Assembly: GCA_043777755.1 (NCBI GenBank)
Contig: JAYWHK010000069.1
Span: 1-32,047 of the forward strand
DNA: 32,047 bases
Source of the DNA: CANHEE01 sp043777755
Lineage (GTDB): Bacteria; Bacteroidota; Bacteroidia; Chitinophagales; Saprospiraceae
Direction of reading: 5' to 3'
Each line of letters begins with the position of its first letter. Within the stretch, counting starts at the first letter, position 1. The translations under genes were made by a program, and so were the position numbers. Shown piece by piece: positions 26,201-32,047 of this stretch. The notes beneath the pieces were generated by a model. The model had not been told where the DNA came from and ran no database searches. It was given only the letters and a program-made list of their open reading frames with translations.

Positions 26201-29200
26201 TTGTATGTGAAATTAGCTCCTGTAGAACCCGTTGCACTCAATTGTATAGTTGGGTTAGAGCACGTAACGCTTGTTGTTGCACCAGCATTTGCGGCAGGTG
26301 CTGTTTTGTCTTCAGTAACGACAATTGAAGCCGTTTTGGTACAACCATTTGTTGTATTTGTTACCGTTACAGTATAATTCCCACCAGTTGTAATTGTTGG
26401 GTCAATGGTATTTGCTGTAAAACCATTAGGCCCTGACCAGTTGTACGTAATGTTAGCACCTGTACTTGAACCAGCAGCGTTTAAAGTTGCTGTAGCATTA
26501 TTACAATCAATACCATTAGAAACTGACGCTACTGCTGTTGGTAAGTTTAAATCAGCTGTTACGGTAATATCGTCTATTTTTGTACAGCCATTGATAGAAT
26601 TTGTTACGGTCAAAATATAATTTCCTGGGAGATTGATGGTTGGTGTTAAAGTTGTTCCTCCTCCCGTAATTCCAGGTCCTGACCAAGCATAAGTAGGTGC
26701 TGTTCCTGCATTGGCTGTTGCCGCAATGGTTTGCGTTGGTGTATAACAATTTATAAATAAATCAATACCAGCATCAACGGTTGGTATAACTTTATCTTCA
26801 TCAATAACAACTGACGACTCTTTTGTACAACCATTTTGAGTATCTGTTACCGTAATGGTATATGTTCCAGGTAAAATTACGTTTTGAGTAGCTGATGTTT
26901 GTCCGTTTGACCAGTTGTAAGTAAAGTTTGATCCAGTACTTGACGCACCACCAATTGTTACTGAACCATTGTTATAACAATTCAACGTTTGTGGATTTCC
27001 TGCCAAAGCCATTGGTAAAGTAGTATTTTGTACAACCGTTTGAGCAACTGTTTTTGTACAACCATTTATATTGTCTGTTACGGTCAAAGTATATGTTCCG
27101 CCAGTAGTAACACTTGGAGGAACTAAAGTATTGCCTGTAAAGCCATTAGGGCCTGACCAATTATAAGTAAAGTTCGCTCCTGTGCTTGTACCTGTTGGGT
27201 CTAATACAATATTTGAATTGTTAAAACAATTTAAAGTTGCTGGTGGAGCTAATACAGCTAATGGGAAGTTTTTATCTTCGGGAACAATAACCGTTTCTAT
27301 ATCTTTACAACCATTTACTGAGTTGGTAACAGTTACAGTATAAGTTCCGCCCATTGTAATGGTAGGGTTTGCGCCCGAACCCGAAGGTGACCAAGTATAA
27401 GTGAGGTTTGACCCAGAAGCACTTACATTCAGTTGTGGTGTAGGCGTAAAACAATTTACTGTAACAGGTGGAATTGGGCTGATAACTGGTGCAATATTAT
27501 CCTCTGTTATAATAACACTTGATACTTTTGTGCAACCATTGGTATTGTTCGTAATTGTGACAGTATAAGTTCCTGTCATGTTAATTGTTTGGGTTGGGGC
27601 AAAACTACCATTTGACCAAACATAGTTTTGGTTGCCACTACCAGCATTGCCTATCGTTACTGAACCATTGTTATAGCAATTCAAAACTTGTGGCAATCCA
27701 GCGTCGCCTGTTGGCGGTGTAACATTACCTTGTACACTGACTGATGTTGTTTTTATACAACCATTTGCCGTATTTACAACAGCCAATATATAAGTACCTG
27801 GCAATGTAATGACTGGCGGTATCAAACTATTTCCGAGAAGCCCTGTTGGTCCAGACCAACCATATACAATATTAGGGCCAGTACTGGATCCTGTTGGATC
27901 AAGTGAAACGGAAGTTGCTCCTGCTGCACAAGTCAATACTGGTGGTTGAGCTAAAACAGCTGTTGGCAGTACATTATCAATTGCTACTGATGTTGATTGT
28001 ACACCTGTACAACCATTTCCTGCGGTAACAGTAACGGTATAAGTTCCTGCGGAGGAAACATTGGTATTTGCTCCTGAACCCGAAGGCGACCAGTTGTAAG
28101 TAAGTCCTGTTCCTGTGGAGCTAACACTTAAAATCGGACTTGGATTATTACAAGTCACTGTAACGGGAGCTATTGGGCTGACTACTGGCGGTGTAATGTC
28201 TAAATCGACAACGACTTGATCCGTAGAAGTACAGCCATTGGTTGGACTGGTAACGGTTACAGTATAAGTACCAACCGCTGTAACATTGGGATTTGCACTT
28301 GTACTTCCCGTTGACCAAAGATAAGTAGAGCCTGTTACGTTACTGGTTCCGTTTAACGTAACTTGCTGATTGTTAGCACAATTTAGCGTTTTATCATTTC
28401 CTGCATTGGCAACAGGTGGTATTATATTTTGATTGACAGTGACTATTGCCGTTTTAGTACAACCATTTTGAGTATCTGTTACTGTAATCGTATAAGCTCC
28501 TGGTTGATTGACTGTTGGTGTTAAAGTTGCTCCTCCTGATACCAATCCTGTTCCAGACCAATTGTATGTAAAATTTGCGCCACTTGAAGAACCATTGCCA
28601 TTGATGCTCACCGTAGTATTGTTACAAGTCAAAGTGTTTGGCGCATTGGCAACGGCTGTTGGTAAGGTATTGTTTGCAGGAATGGTGACTTGTTGTGTTT
28701 TTGTACAGCCTTTGTTGTCTGTTACGGTTACGGTATAATTTCCTGGCTGTCCAGTTACGGTTGTTGTTGTACTGCCTCCACTTGACCATTGATAAGCGTA
28801 TGGTGGTGTTCCTCCAGCGGCACTCATGGCGGCAGTTCCAGGATTAACACAAGTAGCACCAAGTGTTGCACCAACAGAAGTCGTCAATAATGGAGGTTCT
28901 CCAACGGTGATGTTGTTGGTGCTTTTACAACCATAATTGTCTGTAATCGTAACGGTATAAGTTCCTGCCGCTAAGTTTGTTGCATTGGCTGCGTTTGCGC
29001 CACTTGACCATTGATAAGTATAAGCTGCTACACCGCCAGAACCTGTTGCTGTTGCAGTTCCTGTACTACCACCATTACAATTGACATCTGTTTTGACTGC
29101 ACTAACGGCTAAACCATCGCTTACATTAATGGTAATAGGAATACGAGCTGACGGGCAGAAACCTGTCTGTTCTGCATAAAAAGTTGTTGTTCCTGCTGGA

Positions 29201-30168
29201 AGTGTTGATAAGTTAAAACCAACAGGGAAGTTTGCACCAATAAAAACAGGCTGACCTCCTGTTGGGGCGGTATAAACATTGTATTTTCCAATATTCTGAT
29301 AGGTATTGCAATTGCTACACGCCATACCTTGGTTATTGGCGGGTCCCGCTTGACCTTTACACATATTTAGGTTAATGGGAGTCAATGTTGGCGGTGGTGG
29401 CGCAATACATGGTGGAATTTCGTAGCAACCGCCTACCGCCATTGTACCATTAGCTAAGATGGCTTCACCGTCTTGATTTTGAGTATTGTTCAAATTATAA
29501 GTCACTTCTTTTGTACAAACGATAGCTCCTGTATTGGAATCAAAAAAATCAAATTTTACAGAGGTTGTACATACGTTGCCTAAGGTAGGTACATTCGCAC
29601 AATTACTATTTTTAAAAAAACCAAAATTTCCATTGCCGCCAGGAGTCGTGGAAGTATAGTTTCCAGATAATACAAATACAGGGCCTCTACCGCACATATT
29701 CGCCAGTTGTGGCGCACAGTTAGGCCCAGGAGAAATACTCAATCCAAGACTTGACATCGTAATCAATACAATCGAATTGGGTGGAATTGGATTTGGTGCA
29801 ATAACAAAGGTATTGTTTGCAGGACAATTGTTCACTCCACCATTTAGCGTTGCTATAATACTTGTATTTGAGGTAAATACATTCGCAACAGGATGGTTAT
29901 AAGGCGCACCAGAATTTGGTGTTCCAGTATAATTCAATCCACTACCCGTGATTTGCATACCGTCCCAAGGTAAAGGACTATTTCCTGTTTTTAAATAAAT
30001 GAACTCATTAAAACCTTCTTCTTCGCAACAAGAGTTGATGAATATTTTAGCTATTTCAATGTCACCACCAAGACCTGAACAACCTACATTGGGTAGCCAA
30101 GTGGCTTGTGCTTGAATTTTTATAAAAGAAAAAAATAAAATAAATAGTGTGTAATTAATGTATCTCAT
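20251..30168 (-). CDS. Giant SprB-like T9SS-secreted adhesin with 31 Ig/PKD-like repeats
   Basis: A 3305-residue protein. Order: signal peptide (MRYINYTLFILFFSFIKIQA); a Cys-rich N-terminal domain (about 21-265); a linker domain; two SprB-type repeats (about 350-500, DNYGC and DNKGC ends); 31 tandem repeats of about 82 residues (about 502-3045); another SprB-type repeat (about 3047-3120, GGTPPYMYS); and a gliding-motility-associated C-terminal domain (about 3205-3305, VPTAFSPNGD, IFDRWG, GWDGTFNGGEV). That last domain is the T9SS type B sorting signal. Each of the 31 repeats has two cysteines, one after the first strand (LTC/LNC) and one in an NGC-like motif, probably an intradomain disulfide. 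Export by the T9SS and a role in adhesion or gliding, like F. johnsoniae SprB, are inferred from architecture. It is a single gene with a -7 box at 30213-30220. Confidence 0.93.
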   Translation of the reverse strand: MRYINYTLFILFFSFIKIQAQATWLPNVGCSGLGGDIEIAKIFINSCCEEEGFNEFIYLKTGNSPLPWDGMQITGSGLNYTGTPNSGAPYNHPVANVFTSNTSIIATLNGGVNNCPANNTFVIAPNPIPPNSIVLITMSSLGLSISPGPNCAPQLANMCGRGPVFVLSGNYTSTTPGGNGNFGFFKNSNCANVPTLGNVCTTSVKFDFFDSNTGAIVCTKEVTYNLNNTQNQDGEAILANGTMAVGGCYEIPPCIAPPPPTLTPINLNMCKGQAGPANNQGMACSNCNTYQNIGKYNVYTAPTGGQPVFIGANFPVGFNLSTLPAGTTTFYAEQTGFCPSARIPITINVSDGLAVSAVKTDVNCNGGSTGTATATGSGGVAAYTYQWSSGANAANATNLAAGTYTVTITDNYGCKSTNNITVGEPPLLTTSVGATLGATCVNPGTAAMSAAGGTPPYAYQWSSGGSTTTTVTGQPGNYTVTVTDNKGCTKTQQVTIPANNTLPTAVANAPNTLTCNNTTVSINGNGSSSGANFTYNWSGTGLVSGGATLTPTVNQPGAYTITVTDTQNGCTKTAIVTVNQNIIPPVANAGNDKTLNCANNQQVTLNGTSNVTGSTYLWSTGSTSANPNVTAVGTYTVTVTSPTNGCTSTDQVVVDLDITPPVVSPIAPVTVTCNNPSPILSVSSTGTGLTYNWSPSGSGANTNVSSAGTYTVTVTAGNGCTGVQSTSVAIDNVLPTAVLAQPPVLTCAAGATSVSLDPTGSSTGPNIVYGWSGPTGLLGNSLIPPVITLPGTYILAVVNTANGCIKTTSVSVQGNVTPPTGDAGLPQVLNCYNNGSVTIGNAGSGNQNYVWSNGSFAPTQTINMTGTYTVTITNNTNGCTKVSSVIITEDNIAPVISPIPPVTVNCFTPTPQLNVSASGSNLTYTWSPSGSGANPTITMGGTYTVTVTNSVNGCKDIETVIVPEDKNFPLAVLAPPATLNCFNNSNIVLDPTGTSTGANFTYNWSGPNGFTGNTLVPPSVTTGGTYTLTVTDNINGCTKTVAQTVVQNTTLPMALAGNPQTLNCYNNGSVTIGGASSTGSNFTYNWSNGQTSATQNVILPGTYTITVTDTQNGCTKESSVVIDEDKVIPTVDAGIDLFINCYTPTQTIAATANAGTAPTYAWSGPGITGGGTTLTPTINLPGNYILTVTNSINGCTKIDDITVTADLNLPTAVASVSNGIDCNNATATLNAAGSSTGANITYNWSGPNGFTANTIDPTITTGGNYTVTVTNTTNGCTKTASIVVTEDKTAPAANAGATTSVTCSNPTIQLSATGSTGANFTYNWSAAGGGNITGGSTSLTPTINQAGTYTLTVTNTTTGCTNVSTVTVNEDKIFPVANATGSGVVTCFNPTLNLGVNVTSGSNLQFQWSASAGGNIVGNANQQNITVNQGGTYNVTITNATNGCSITSSTTTTSDNMNPIANATASGTIDCNNLNATLDGATSSQGAIYTYNWTGPNGFNNNSTYTPSVTVGGAYTISITNTVNGCTASKTIVVNEDKNPPAAALITPGSINCTNPTVTIQSTGSSSYLYSWSASNGGVINGSSSNSNVVASSAGTYNLNVINPQNGCQASFSTSIVEDKNIPQAVIAAAAPLTCSDPNITLNAGASTTGSTIVYMWNGPFNGIVGGLGTAYPTIGLVGTYTLVVQNSANGCSSTASVTVQDQKVYPFATAFPTANVNCTNPTVLLNGLGSSYGNNINYTWTTIGGNFVSGQNTLEPIVSKGGTYTLVVTNTSNNCSATKTITVDEDKQLPNANAGADKLITCVSNSVKLDGSASSIGNQYLYQWSNTGGNVPFSNGGNNLTPTVTQLGVYTLVVTNWSNGCTASAQTNVTLDLGVPTANAGTKKEISCNVASVQLDGTGSTSGTGLTFNWTTVGGAFVSGQTTLTPTVNQPGLYKLEVINTVNGCKGNAQVQVEDNRVKPILKVAKPTLLSCATISTTLNGTGSSTGTDFTYNWTTANGNITAGATTLIVNIDKGGIYNFKIKNTQNGCEKDSTITVLENFNKPIPLIAAPTLLTCVQPTQILDASASTKTQNAKITWITSTPNSIVSGGNTLKPNINEEGKYKLILTDTLSNCKDSIEIEVKKDANIPQANAGPKGELNCTIKEITLAGTASANATITYNWTTVGGNFVSGQTTLTPKINAAGKYTLKVFDSANQCLKESTVEITQDTLKPSIIFAKPKILDCKNAVMPLDASASSSGANFKFDWTTPANAVVSGATSLSPLINKPGTYTLTITNSTSTCSATKSINVTQDIVKPQANVANNDTLNCRNAVVKLTGTASANSGFYTFEWKEPIANAITKDKTLLTPTVSEPGNYQLVVTDTVNHCATTAQLTVIKNVQTPIVDAGNGGNLTCTIKNITLSGTATNGLPNDLIYSWTTPNGNVAGVSNALSAVADSEGKYFLNVENKINGCKAIDSTIVTQDASVPKVQIITSSDLNCKIKTLVLDGSGSSQGNGITFNWTTKNGGNFVKDQNTLTPTINSAGTYILQINNTLNNCIKEIEKTIKIDTLKPKINVSQDILTCAKPIIELNAKVFTTGNYTFEWLTSTGGIVSKKDTLQILIDKKGIYTLKAKSAENECEGEKEVNVLEDKVAPTTDCGLPLEINCKDSVLILQGDKSSKGPDFVYTWTTKGGNILENEKTLNPKIDAAGNYILSIFNKSNGCSNKDSVAIKINKALPKIVIAKPDTLTCKKQKLNVSSTVTTTGIANYTWLASANGNILADKNKANIEVDRPGIYSITVVDEKNYCVSKSNTTVYQDTIQPTASAGTNIELSCTSPTIDIQGVGTGKQALAYLWTTSNGTIVKDADKAKVTVQSAGFYKLLVTNKFNGCAASDDMEVTFLGAPKAVINPTLVLTCARTSVELDGKGSDEGSNIVYTWSDANGAALGSNLMTSATKPGLYNFKVFNKNNNCEKKQQITVTQDIVNPDADAGSNGTISCDKGFIILDAQKSSLGAKYTYLWSGGLIESGENTINPKVTAQAVYTLLVTNTENGCVASDTVSILSLKPAILASVANDPLCNNGKGSLKITTISGGTPPYMYSIDNGKNFYPYNEFTGLNPNEYLVKIKDSKNCQDQGSIIINNPPKLTLNINPSVKIKIGEDVQFIATAYPTTPPLKTIVWSPDSMLSCKNCLNPSIKAPLKNIYFTLKVVSENGCVAETFTNLEIDKEIGVYVPTAFSPNGDTNNDKFLVFGKPELVLRIKWMRIFDRWGDIVYSDTDLKVNDTNRGWDGTFNGGEVNPGVFIWNCEVEFIDGTSKILKGDVTLQK
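26788..28191 (-). repeat. Tandem three-domain duplication inside the adhesin gene
   Basis: Repeats 3-5 (27493-28191, 699 bp) and 6-8 (26788-27492, 705 bp) are copies of one three-domain unit. Three separate landmarks are each exactly 699 bp apart: the SPSGSGAN segment (28080 and 27381), the LDPTG segment (27890 and 27191) and the CYNNGSVTIG segment (27660 and 26961). Sequence identity is high in these patches and lower elsewhere, so the event is not recent. Confidence 0.85.
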
Positions 30169-30212
30169 GTTGTGAGTTTTTTTTATAAAATGTTTTTTAG
30201 CGTTTTAAAAGG

Positions 30213-30220
30213 CAAATATA
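30213..30220 (-). promoter_or_regulatory. Predicted -7 box for the adhesin gene
   Basis: Minus-strand TATATTTG matches TAnnTTTG and lies 45 bp upstream of the ATG at 30168, giving a leader of about 38 nt. The surroundings are very A+T rich, so a chance match is possible; no -33 TTTG is seen at the usual spacing. Confidence 0.45.
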
Positions 30221-30307
30221 TTTATTTTTAGTATTAAAAAATTAATTATTAGACAGTTACAGCTTTTTATAAAATATAAGTTGGCGTTAAAGGTAATTTA
30301 GTACGAC

Positions 30308-30613
30308 GGATTTAGGGAATGTCGTTAAGCTAAGGGTTTTAAAAATGTGTTGCTTCGCAAAAGACTTGAACAGCACTTTCTTATGCCCTCACCCTAAAGG
30401 GAATGACTCCTAAATGTATTATTTTTATTTGTTTTTCAACAATAAAAACAATACATTTATTGCTAAAAATTGGAAAAATTTACTTTTTTTGTCTGAATGC
30501 CCTTTCCCAAAGGGATTCCTTCGGAATAGGGTAAGGGCATCAAAAAGTAAATTTAGACTGTTGAGCAAAGCATTTAAAGTCAAAACCCTTAGCTTAATGA
30601 CATTAGGATTTAG
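30308..30613. mobile_element. MITE-like inverted-repeat element B
   Basis: Terminal 23-nt inverted repeats (30318-30340 with 30582-30604, one mismatch; core TTAAGCTAAGGGTTTT) are flanked by an 8-bp direct repeat GGATTTAG (30308-30315 and 30606-30613), as expected of a target-site duplication. Inside, arms with ATGCCCTCACCCTAAAGGGA (from 30383) and AGGGTAAGGGCAT (to 30538) form a second inverted repeat. It shares the CCCTAAAGGGA core, a TTGCTTCGCAAAAG-like stretch and the CTAAATGTA centre with element A. Frames of 70-79 codons across it on both strands are products of the palindrome, not genes. Confidence 0.6.
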
Positions 30614-30625
30614 ATGCTTATATGC

Positions 30626-30673
30626 AAAAATCCACATTATAAGACTACAATAAGCCTTATAATGTGAATTTTT
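30626..30673. terminator. Bidirectional terminator-like hairpin
   Basis: Eighteen-base arms (30626-30643 and 30656-30673) pair with one G-U and enclose a 12-nt loop; A and T runs bound the stem on both sides, so it could end transcripts from either direction. It lies about 290 bp past the rfbD stop on the minus strand, inside the 791-bp gap 30169-30959, which holds no gene I can support. Confidence 0.6.
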
Positions 30674-30790
30674 TCGTCGAAAAACTGTATGATGGATTTG
30701 TTTTCGCCTAATAGCTAAGACAAGGAATGTACAGAGAAGGTTGCAAGATTTATATGGTAAATTGTGGCAATGTTTAGCGGTGTTGGTAAA

Positions 30791-30848
30791 ATGAGCTTTA
30801 GCTCGTTGAAAATGGTAACAACACTTGCTGTCATGCGCTAAAGCTCGT
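30791..30848. repeat. GAGCTTTAGC inverted repeat downstream of rfbD
   Basis: The 10-base unit GAGCTTTAGC (30793-30802) recurs as its exact complement at 30837-30846, extended to 12 bases with a wobble pair; the first unit is part of a smaller palindrome GAGCTTTAGCTC. It is probably another dispersed intergenic repeat. Confidence 0.45.
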
Positions 30849-30959
30849 GCTACCTAAATTAAACTTGTTGATTCACAGTAATTTACAATATTTAAAAATA
30901 CAGATTGTTTCACTTGAGGTATTTAAAAAGTTTTTCTAAAATAAGCAAAAATAAATTAC

Positions 30960-31832
30960 CTACAATATAGCCAACATTTCCTTCAAGCTATCTCTCCAAT
31001 ACGGAATTTCGATGTTGAAATTTTGTTTGATTTTCTTTTTATTCATCAAAGAAAAAGGCGGACGCTGTGCAGGTGTGGGAAATGCAACAGTTTCTATCGG
31101 ATATACTTTGCAAGGGATTTCTTTTATATCAAAAATAGCTTTTGCAAAGTCATACCAACTCGTTACGCCTTCGTTGGAGTAATGAAAAATACCAGATAGA
31201 TTTTCTTTCGCAACTTCTTGATTTTCAACTTTTTTTATAATCATTAAAACAGCATTTGCCAAATCTCGTGCATACGTAGGTGAGCCAATTTGGTCAAAAA
31301 CGACACTCAGTTGTGGTCGCTCTGCACCCAATCGCAACATGGTTTTTACAAAATTATTGCCAAAAGAAGAATAGACCCAAGACGTGCGAATAACCATTGC
31401 CAAGTCGTGATTTTCCAAGGCTTCGAGGTCGCCATCTAATTTTGTAGAAGCGTACACGCTTTGCGGATTGGTTTCGTCTTCTTCCAAAAAAGGCGTATTT
31501 TGCTGGTTGTGATAGACATAATCCGTAGAAAGATGAATCAAAGGAACTTGCTGCAAATGACAATTCATTGCCAAATATTTGACAGCCAAAGTATTGATTA
31601 ATTTGGCTTGTTCAACATCACTTTCTGCTTTATCAACAGCGGTATAAGCCGCACAATTGATGCAGTAATCAGGCAAATGTTGGTGAAAACAATCCTCGAT
31701 TGCTTCCAAATCACAAATATCTAAATCTTCTCTTGTTGCGAAAATAAACTGAAAATCAGGGTATTGTGTTGCTAATAATTGTAATTCTCTACCAACTTGA
31801 CCGTTAGCACCAGTCACTAATATTTTTGTCAT
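30960..31832 (-). CDS. rfbD: dTDP-4-dehydrorhamnose reductase
   Basis: NADPH-dependent last step of dTDP-L-rhamnose synthesis, feeding cell-surface polysaccharide. The 290-residue protein has the extended short-chain dehydrogenase features: Rossmann motif GANGQVG (residues 8-14), INCAAYTAVDKAE (58-70), the active-site STDYVY (102-107, Thr103) and the YxxxK pair Tyr127/Lys131 in YASTK, then RTSWVYSSFGNNFVKTML. The C-terminal RPPFSLMNKKKIK is also typical. The other rml genes are not in the window. It is a lone gene in this window; the next gene on its right runs the opposite way. Confidence 0.94.
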   Translation of the reverse strand: MTKILVTGANGQVGRELQLLATQYPDFQFIFATREDLDICDLEAIEDCFHQHLPDYCINCAAYTAVDKAESDVEQAKLINTLAVKYLAMNCHLQQVPLIHLSTDYVYHNQQNTPFLEEDETNPQSVYASTKLDGDLEALENHDLAMVIRTSWVYSSFGNNFVKTMLRLGAERPQLSVVFDQIGSPTYARDLANAVLMIIKKVENQEVAKENLSGIFHYSNEGVTSWYDFAKAIFDIKEIPCKVYPIETVAFPTPAQRPPFSLMNKKKIKQNFNIEIPYWRDSLKEMLAIL

Positions 31833-31877
31833 TAATATTTAAATTTATTCGTAAGAAATTAGCGTATTTTGTTTAAA

Positions 31878-31897
31878 CACGAATTTACACTAATTTT
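31878..31897. repeat. Second copy of the CACGAATTTACAC unit
   Basis: This 20-nt stretch matches 18481-18500 at 19 of 20 positions and is followed by degenerate TTCACTAATTT-type copies (to about 31955). It sits in the divergent promoter region between rfbD and the right-edge gene. This is a dispersed intergenic repeat of a type common in Bacteroidota. Confidence 0.55.
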
Positions 31898-32004
31898 ACT
31901 AATTACACTAATCGTGATGTTGAAAATTAAACCTAATTTCACTAATTTAATTCACTATTGAGCGGCACGAAAAATGTAAGTGCAACGAAATCATAAAAAA
32001 AGCG

Positions 32005-32012
32005 TAATTTTG
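32005..32012 (+). promoter_or_regulatory. Predicted -7 box for the right-edge gene
   Basis: TAATTTTG matches TAnnTTTG and is 20 bp before an ATG at 32033, the same geometry as the purF promoter box. No clear -33 box. Confidence 0.5.
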
Positions 32013-32032
32013 AGTTATCAAACGAAAAAATT

Positions 32033-32047
32033 ATGCAAGAAACAGTA
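32033..32047 (+). CDS. Start of a plus-strand gene cut by the window edge
   Basis: Only five codons are present (M-Q-E-T-V). The call rests on the ATG in an A-rich context and the TAnnTTTG box 20 bp upstream, and on the fact that the rfbD gene on the left runs away from it. The product cannot be identified. Confidence 0.4.

Noticed and set aside
20251..30168. CRISPR array or satellite in place of a gene for the 10-kb repetitive tract
   Set aside because: The repetition is at protein level (about 82 residues per unit), with one uninterrupted frame, signal peptide and sorting domain. The DNA units are diverged and not separated by spacers.
30414..30653. Open frames of 79 and 70 codons on both strands over element B
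   Set aside because: They lie inside the inverted-repeat element and include its palindromic core (PFPKGFLRN-type translation), have no promoter box or family match, and mirror each other. They are by-products of the repeat.

Overview
The window looks like chromosomal DNA from a member of the Bacteroidota, probably a gliding or surface-adhering lineage of the Cytophagia/Saprospiria/Chitinophagia type; I cannot name the genus. Four things point there. The DNA is AT-rich. Bacteroidota-type promoters occur (-7 box TAnnTTTG, with a TTG or TTTG box 20 nt upstream for tRNA-Asn and for the amidohydrolase gene). There is a porQ gene of the type IX secretion system (T9SS). There is also a giant secreted protein ending in a gliding-motility-associated (T9SS type B) C-terminal domain. 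Nearly all genes are on the minus strand; purF and a gene just starting at the right edge are on the plus strand.

Layout, left to right. 1-3.5 kb: folP translationally coupled to an unknown lipoprotein gene, a MITE-like inverted-repeat element (about 1712-2042), then a two-gene operon of a flavin reductase-like protein and a gamma-carbonic anhydrase. 3.7-6.0 kb: an unusually long purF and a strong bidirectional terminator. 6.0-8.4 kb: a SpoIIM-family membrane protein with a long C-terminal extension and a DUF2147 protein. 8.6-11.3 kb: groES-groEL, tRNA-Asn with its own promoter and terminator, and a 55-residue membrane protein. 11.4-14.7 kb: an exported metallophosphoesterase with a probable T9SS type A tail, a 58-bp perfect palindrome, and an exported MORN-repeat/caspase fusion.

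15.0-18.4 kb: uppS, a SPOR-domain protein, a MORN-type lipoprotein and porQ, closely spaced and all on the minus strand, so envelope and T9SS functions cluster here. 18.4-20.25 kb: a choloylglycine-hydrolase-like Ntn hydrolase fused to DUF2141, bracketed by 21-nt inverted repeats. 20.25-30.17 kb: a 3305-residue adhesin-like protein with a signal peptide, two SprB-type repeats, 31 Ig/PKD-like repeats each with two cysteines, another SprB-type repeat and the type B sorting domain. 30.2-32 kb: a second MITE-like element, further hairpins, rfbD (dTDP-rhamnose synthesis), and the first five codons of a plus-strand gene.

The window carries one T9SS component (PorQ) and two probable T9SS cargo proteins (adhesin, phosphoesterase), plus envelope biogenesis genes (uppS, SPOR, rfbD). 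The observations I consider most worth following are: the exact 699-bp three-domain higher-order duplication in the adhesin; the two MITE-like elements with flanking direct repeats; the exported MORN-caspase; and the inverted-repeat-bracketed Ntn hydrolase whose catalytic Cys is predicted to be exposed by signal peptidase.
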